Part shown: positions 15,298-19,189 of the stretch, one piece after another
How the letters are laid out: each line of letters begins with the position of its first letter
Position numbering within the stretch: position 1 is the stretch's first letter
Program-made: the position numbers and the translations under genes
The notes under the pieces: model-generated
Database searches by the model: none
Seen by the model: the letters and a program-made list of their open reading frames with translations, nothing else
Told to the model about the DNA's origin: nothing
Origin: JAPXSY01 sp034003585
GTDB lineage: Bacteria > Verrucomicrobiota > Kiritimatiellia > RFP12 > UBA1067
Assembly (NCBI GenBank): GCA_034003585.1
Contig: JAVEYH010000065.1
Location: forward strand, 1 to 19,189
Length of the DNA stretch: 19,189 bases
Direction of reading: 5' to 3'

Positions 15298-17016
15298 CTA
15301 CGGGTGATTCGCCACCTGCTCCTCTTCCTCGGACAGCTGGTCGGGCGGGACTTCGAGATACCGGGCCGTCGCCGCCGCGATCTTGGCGAAGGCAGGGGCC
15401 GAAACAAAACCTCCGGTGTGCTGGGGCCGCGGCCGCTCCACGGAAACCAGCACGCTGAAGACCGGCTCCCCCGCGGGCACGAACCCCACGAACGAGGCAT
15501 AGTAATCCGTGCTGGAGTACCCGCCCGGCACCGCCTTCTGCGCCGTGCCGGTTTTGCCGCCGATCGAATATCCCGGCACGGAGGCCCGTTTGCCCGTGCC
15601 CCCCTCCTCGGTGACCCCGCGCAGCATCTCGCGCACGACGCGCGCGACCTCGGGACGCACCGGCCGCCCCAACACTTCGGGCTTGGCCTCAAAAATCGTC
15701 TCGCCGCTGGCGGAGACGATCCGCCGCACCAGGTGCGGCTTCATCATCACGCCGTCGTTGGCCAGCGTCGAATAGGCCGAGATCATCTGCAGTCCGGTGA
15801 CCGCCACGCCTTGGCCGATCGGGATGCGCGTGGGTTTGAGCTTGTCCCAATCCCGGGCCCGGGCGAGAATGCCCCGCTCCTCACCCGGCAGTTCGATCCC
15901 CAGCTTCTCGCCGAAATTGAAGGCCCGCAGATAGGTCTCGAGCCGTTTGTTGCCCAGCATCAGGCCGATTTTCGCGCAGGCGATGTTGCTCGACTTTTTC
16001 AGGGCGGTGCTGACGTTGATCCGACCGTGCACATGATCGCGCAACGGCTTGCCCGCATACATCCAGCACCCCTCCCCCACATCAATCACCGTCTCCGGCG
16101 TCACGATGCGTTCGTTGAGCGCCGCCGCCACCGTGACCGCCTTCATGATCGAGCCCGGTTCGTAGACGATCGCCAGGGCCGAGTTGCGCCACACATCGAC
16201 ACTCTCCTCGGTGTACTGTTCGGGCGCGAAATCGGGGAAGGAGGCCATGGCCAGAATCTCGCCGGTGCGGACCCGTTGGACAATGGCCCACCCGCCCACG
16301 GCCTCGAATTTCTCCACCACCTCGCAGAGCGCCTGCTCGACCTCATATTGAATGTTGTGGTCCAGCGTCAGATAGAGATCCGAGCCCGCGATGGCCGGAA
16401 CGTGCACCGTGCGCCGGCTCCAGATCTCGCGGCGGCCGGCGTCCTTCTCGCCCTCGATCAGGCCGGGCGTACCGGTCAGGTAGCGGTTGAACTGCTGCTC
16501 GATCCCGGCGCCGCCCACCCCCATATCATTGACGAACCCCAGAACATGCGACATCCGGCGGCCCTGGGGATAGGAGCGGCAGACCAGATCCTCGGAGCCG
16601 ATCCCGCTGATCGCGTCCGGATCCGAGAGCAGGTCGAACACCTTGTCGTTGAGCGAGATCCCCAGTTTGATGTACCGCGAGTCTTTGCGGGTGAACTGCG
16701 CGTACACCTCATCCGTCTCCAGCCCCAGACACGTCGCGACCGTCTCCGCGATCTGTTTTTTGTCGTGTTGCGGCTTGACCGACTGCGGATCCAGAAAGAA
16801 CTGGCGCGCCGGCAGACTGACCGCCATGGGGAAGCGGTCGCCGTTACAGTCAAAGATGCGGCCGCGCAAACCCAGCAGCGTCCGCCGGTACTCGCGCGTC
16901 AGTTTGGAATGGTTCGCGAGGTGCAGATAGGCCAGCCGCGAAGCCAACCCGAAAAGCGCGAGAAGCAACGCGGCGGTCACCAGCAGAATACGCACCCGAA
17001 TGCCGCGGTCATGCAT
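15298..17016 (-). CDS. ftsI: Septal peptidoglycan transpeptidase FtsI (class B PBP)
   Basis: A protein of 572 residues. It cross-links septal peptidoglycan in partnership with FtsW. A single membrane segment lies at about 8-30, followed by the class B dimerisation region (RGRIFDCNGD at 51-60, GIEQQFNRYL at 171-180). The penicillin-binding domain has the three active-site motifs: SIMK with the catalytic serine S289, SSN at 342-344 and KTG at 488-490. No C-terminal PASTA domain is present. GGAGGGG lies about 7 bases before the ATG at 17016. The neighbours ftsL upstream and murE downstream are the standard division-cluster order. Confidence 0.96.
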   Translation of the reverse strand: MHDRGIRVRILLVTAALLLALFGLASRLAYLHLANHSKLTREYRRTLLGLRGRIFDCNGDRFPMAVSLPARQFFLDPQSVKPQHDKKQIAETVATCLGLETDEVYAQFTRKDSRYIKLGISLNDKVFDLLSDPDAISGIGSEDLVCRSYPQGRRMSHVLGFVNDMGVGGAGIEQQFNRYLTGTPGLIEGEKDAGRREIWSRRTVHVPAIAGSDLYLTLDHNIQYEVEQALCEVVEKFEAVGGWAIVQRVRTGEILAMASFPDFAPEQYTEESVDVWRNSALAIVYEPGSIMKAVTVAAALNERIVTPETVIDVGEGCWMYAGKPLRDHVHGRINVSTALKKSSNIACAKIGLMLGNKRLETYLRAFNFGEKLGIELPGEERGILARARDWDKLKPTRIPIGQGVAVTGLQMISAYSTLANDGVMMKPHLVRRIVSASGETIFEAKPEVLGRPVRPEVARVVREMLRGVTEEGGTGKRASVPGYSIGGKTGTAQKAVPGGYSSTDYYASFVGFVPAGEPVFSVLVSVERPRPQHTGGFVSAPAFAKIAAATARYLEVPPDQLSEEEEQVANHP

Positions 17017-17048
17017 GACCCACCCCTCCGTCCCGGAACCGGGCCCGC

Positions 17049-17444
17049 CTATTTCCGGCCCGTCCCCGCCACGCGCTCGCCCGCATTCCGGCTGCGGCGG
17101 AACGCCGCCACTGAGATCTGTCCGGGTATCGGCGCGCCGGTATCCGCATCCATGCGCACCACCTGCGCGGCGGTCGGGTAATTCATGGCGAGGCCATGCT
17201 GCAGCATGGCCCGCTCCAATTTCTCCGGCGTCTTCTTGGCATTCCAGCGCGCCTCTTCCCGAACCCGCTCATTCTCCAGGGCTGAGAATTTCTGCTCGTG
17301 TTTGCGGATCTCCTGGCCGAGCTGGGCGCATTTGGAGTCCATGAACCAGTAACAGAGAATCATGCTGACCAGCAGCACGAAAAAACCCACCACCGACGGA
17401 GGCAGCACTTTGACCCGTGCATGCCGTTTCCGATTTTTTCTCAT
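17049..17444 (-). CDS. ftsL: Cell division protein FtsL-like
   Basis: A protein of 131 residues with the layout of FtsL: a short basic cytoplasmic tail (MRKNRKRHARVK), one membrane helix (about 16-35) and a periplasmic coiled coil (about 37-66, EIRKHEQKFSALENERVREE). FtsL sequences are too divergent for motif recognition, so the call rests on size, topology and position between rsmH and ftsI. FtsL normally joins FtsB and FtsQ to activate FtsWI. The start at 17444 is set by AGGAGG 8 bases upstream; the frame is open further up only inside rsmH. The C-terminal tail (about 100-131) is low in recognisable structure. Confidence 0.8.
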   Translation of the reverse strand: MRKNRKRHARVKVLPPSVVGFFVLLVSMILCYWFMDSKCAQLGQEIRKHEQKFSALENERVREEARWNAKKTPEKLERAMLQHGLAMNYPTAAQVVRMDADTGAPIPGQISVAAFRRSRNAGERVAGTGRK

Positions 17445-17452
17445 CTTCCGAC

Positions 17453-17458
17453 CCTCCT
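17453..17458 (-). promoter_or_regulatory. ftsL ribosome binding site overlapping the rsmH stop
   Basis: A perfect AGGAGG (minus strand) sits 8 bases before the ftsL ATG. Its first A is the last base of the rsmH TGA stop (17460-17458). Ribosomes ending rsmH would finish on this site, consistent with coupled translation. It also decides the ftsL start over the longer upstream frame. Confidence 0.85.
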
Positions 17459-18414
17459 CAAAAAAACCTCTTGCCCCGCGGCCGTTCCGGCTGCCCGCAG
17501 CGTTCGATCGCCCGCAGTTTGGCCGACCGGGCGCGCGGATTCGCCGCGACCTCCCCGGCACCGGGCGTGACCGCATGCCGCGTCACGGCCCGTGCGGGCG
17601 GCAGTTCGCCTTCCCAGCATTCGCCGCCCTGCTGCAGCGAGACCCACCGGCCGGTGTGCGCGGCGAACCGCTGCTTCACCAGGCGGTCGGTCACGCTCTC
17701 AAACGTGATCACCACCAGCCGCCCGCCCGGCGCGAGCAGCCGCAGGCCGTCTTCCAACGCCTGCGCCAACTCCTCCACCTCGCGGTTCACGGCCATGCGC
17801 AAGGCCTGGAACGTCTTGGTCGCGGGGTGCCGCGGACCTTTGCGCCCGCCCAACGCCTTGCTCACCACCTCGGCCAGCCGACCGGTCGTCACGATCGGCG
17901 CCTCCGCTTGCGCGCGGCAGATCGCCTGGGCGACCCGCCGCGCCTGCGGCTCCTCGCCGAGCCGCCGCAACACGTCTGCGAGGGACTGCACATCCAGCCT
18001 TGCGAGCAATTCGGCCGCCGACTCCCCCCGAGTCGGATCCATGCGCATATCCAGGGGCCCGTCTAACCGGAAGCTGAACCCCCGTCCGGGCGTGTCGAGC
18101 TGTTCGGATGACACGCCCAGATCCAGCAGCATGCCGTTCACTGCCGCAAACCCGTTCACCTCTGCCAGGCGCCGGACCTCACCGTGCGTCCCGTGCGCCA
18201 GCACCACCTCGCCGGACAACGCCGCCAGCCGCGCCGCGGAGCGTTCCAGGGCCTCAGGGTCCCGGTCGATCCCCAACAGCCGGCCGCCCGGCCCCGCACG
18301 CTTCAGCATCTCGCATGCGTGGCCCGCCGCGCCGAGCGTTCCGTCGATGTAGCTGCCGCCGGGAACGACCGCCAGGGCCTCCAGGACTTCGCGCGGCAAC
18401 ACCGACAGGTGCAT
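17458..18414 (-). CDS. rsmH: 16S rRNA (cytosine(1402)-N(4))-methyltransferase RsmH
   Basis: A protein of 318 residues. It methylates N4 of C1402 of 16S rRNA in the ribosome P site, using SAM. MHLSVLPREVLEAL is the typical start, YIDGTLGAAGHA (22-33) is the SAM-binding motif, and LLDLGVSSEQLD, GFSFRLDGPLDMRMD and TKTFQALRMAVNREVEEL are strong family signatures. The usual SFHSLEDR motif reads TFESVTDR here, a noticeable drift. The start at 18414 has GGAGG 5 bases upstream; the upstream extension to 18462 is unlike the family. A 146-base gap separates it from mraZ, with no clear promoter or terminator seen. Confidence 0.96.
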   Translation of the reverse strand: MHLSVLPREVLEALAVVPGGSYIDGTLGAAGHACEMLKRAGPGGRLLGIDRDPEALERSAARLAALSGEVVLAHGTHGEVRRLAEVNGFAAVNGMLLDLGVSSEQLDTPGRGFSFRLDGPLDMRMDPTRGESAAELLARLDVQSLADVLRRLGEEPQARRVAQAICRAQAEAPIVTTGRLAEVVSKALGGRKGPRHPATKTFQALRMAVNREVEELAQALEDGLRLLAPGGRLVVITFESVTDRLVKQRFAAHTGRWVSLQQGGECWEGELPPARAVTRHAVTPGAGEVAANPRARSAKLRAIERCGQPERPRGKRFF

Positions 18415-18560
18415 AGCCCCTCCAGACACATCCTCGTCAAAAATGATCGCGCGGCAACACACGGCGCTCCCGAATCCGCGTCCGTCTTCCGGACCCCCGC
18501 ATCCCGCCCGCGATCCAAATCCCTTGTCAGGCCGCGCCCCGCTGCCGCGCGGCGATCCTT

Positions 18561-19040
18561 TTAAAACGATAGCGTCTCACAGGCCTGCGCCAACGCCGCC
18601 TGATCGACCGTCTCGGTATCCGGCCGCAACGCCGGCGACCAGAGTTGAATCCGGTTCATGGCGCCGATCATCACCACCGTATCCTTCAGGCCCGCGAACG
18701 CCAGCAGCCGGTCCCGGATGCGGATCCGGCCCTGCACGTCCAGAACCGCCTGCTCCGCATTCTCGCCGAAAACCCGCAGCGCCGTACTCGCGCTCTTGTC
18801 GAACAGCGCCCGCTGCCGCAGCTTCTCCAACCGCCCCTCCATCTCCGCGGGCGGAATCAGGTTCAGGCACTTCTCGTTCGGATCAGGGAAAACATAGACG
18901 TAGGCCGGCGACCCCATCAGGTCCCGCCAGCCCGCGGGCACGGTCAGGCGCCGCTTCGGATCCAAGGCATGGTCGAACCGCCCGACCAGTAACCCCGGCC
19001 CGGCAGCCCCCACCGCACTCTGTCCGCTCGCAAATGCCAT
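18561..19040 (-). CDS. mraZ: Transcriptional regulator MraZ
   Basis: A protein of 159 residues, nucleoid-associated and normally the first gene and autorepressor of the dcw cluster. It shows the two AbrB-like repeats of MraZ: DPKRRLTVPAGWR (27-39) and DVQGRIRIRDRLLAFAGL (101-118). The ATG at 19040 is preferred to an in-frame GTG at 19070 because AAAAGG precedes it and because the candidate promoter's transcription start falls near 19055, downstream of that GTG. A short Ala/Gly-rich N-terminal tail (about 1-15) precedes the first repeat. TGGG repeats upstream suggest MraZ binds its own promoter. Confidence 0.95.
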   Translation of the reverse strand: MAFASGQSAVGAAGPGLLVGRFDHALDPKRRLTVPAGWRDLMGSPAYVYVFPDPNEKCLNLIPPAEMEGRLEKLRQRALFDKSASTALRVFGENAEQAVLDVQGRIRIRDRLLAFAGLKDTVVMIGAMNRIQLWSPALRPDTETVDQAALAQACETLSF

Positions 19041-19061
19041 GTTTTGACCTTTTGTGACATT

Positions 19062-19090
19062 ATTCAACACCTTTCCCCACCGGAAGTCAA
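19062..19090 (-). promoter_or_regulatory. Candidate mraZ / dcw cluster promoter
   Basis: The minus strand has TTGACT (19090-19085, five of six to consensus), exactly 17 bases, then TTGAAT (19067-19062, four of six). Transcription would start near 19055, leaving a very short leader of about 15 bases that still contains the AAAAGG ribosome site. The TGGG repeats overlap or flank it. Confidence 0.55.
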
Positions 19091-19103
19091 CCCCAATCCC
19101 CCA
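19075..19103 (-). promoter_or_regulatory. Candidate MraZ-binding TGGG repeats
   Basis: On the minus strand TGGG occurs three times, beginning at 19103, 19095 and 19079, in the same orientation and 8 and 16 bases apart. MraZ is known to bind TGGG-type direct repeats at its own promoter. Here they straddle the -35 and fall inside the spacer, as expected for a repressor site. The spacing is not the roughly 10-base period reported for E. coli, so this is a candidate. Confidence 0.5.
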
Positions 19104-19189
19104 AAAAAACGCCAGAGAGAAATTGTTCTAAACTGTTTATTAACAAAATCTTATGTTTGTACTACCACATGGGATCGTATTTATTTTTT
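19104..19189. other. A/T-rich region upstream of the dcw cluster
   Basis: The last 86 bases are markedly A/T-rich with short A and T runs and no coding frame. Nothing specific was recognised. It may hold upstream promoter contacts or the 3' end of a neighbouring gene outside the window. Confidence 0.4.

Noticed and set aside
12718..17181. A plus-strand open frame of 1487 codons opposite murF, murE, ftsI and the end of ftsL
   Set aside because: It spans several well-supported minus-strand genes and the gaps between them, has Arg/Pro/His/Gln-rich composition without recognisable domains, and is explained by high GC and third-position bias that keep antisense frames open.
8710..19040. Possibility that mraY, murG or murC was hidden in the cluster
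   Set aside because: All gaps in the cluster are under 150 bases and no frame carries the motifs of these enzymes, so they are absent from this window.

Overview
All recognisable genes lie on the minus strand and read right to left. The window starts inside the 5' end of a 16S rRNA gene and finishes upstream of mraZ. The DNA is GC-rich and has Shine-Dalgarno sites. The protein genes are Gram-negative in type: outer-membrane barrel, lipoproteins, and a MurE carrying the meso-diaminopimelate motif DNPR. The 16S 5' end and the gene order murD, LysM lipoprotein, ftsW (the order known from Chlamydia) suggest the PVC superphylum. Kiritimatiellota or a nearby Verrucomicrobia/Lentisphaerae lineage is my best guess. 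This is an inference, because only about 120 bases of 16S are present.

Layout in order of transcription (right to left). (1) 19104-6993 is a division and cell wall (dcw) cluster: mraZ, rsmH, ftsL, ftsI, murE, murF, murD, a LysM lipoprotein, ftsW and a lipoprotein with a zinc-protease signature. mraY, normally between murF and murD, is absent; murF and murD overlap instead. murG, murC, ddl, ftsQ, ftsA and ftsZ do not follow ftsW. A promoter with TGGG repeats, suggesting MraZ autoregulation, precedes mraZ. (2) 6992-6620 is a 373-base gap with potential RNA structure, a dyad and a candidate gdh promoter. (3) 6619-2027 holds glutamate dehydrogenase and a 1066-residue protein that joins a GAF-like region, a PPDK-type ATP-grasp region, a GPGRWGS module and a minimal nucleotidyltransferase domain. 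(4) 1874-486 encodes an outer-membrane beta-barrel protein. (5) 468-1 is the rRNA operon start: two candidate promoters, an A/T-rich upstream block, a boxA-like antitermination site, the leader and the 16S 5' end.

The dcw genes together make cytoplasmic UDP-muramyl-peptides (murD, murE, murF) and polymerise and cross-link septal peptidoglycan (ftsW, ftsI, ftsL). rsmH modifies 16S rRNA and mraZ regulates the cluster. The LysM protein and the protease-like lipoprotein probably act in the periplasm. The least conventional parts are the ATP-grasp/nucleotidyltransferase fusion beside gdh, the cluster lacking mraY and ending in a protease-like lipoprotein, and the structured gap upstream of gdh. 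I saw no CRISPR array, tRNA, insertion sequence or phage gene.
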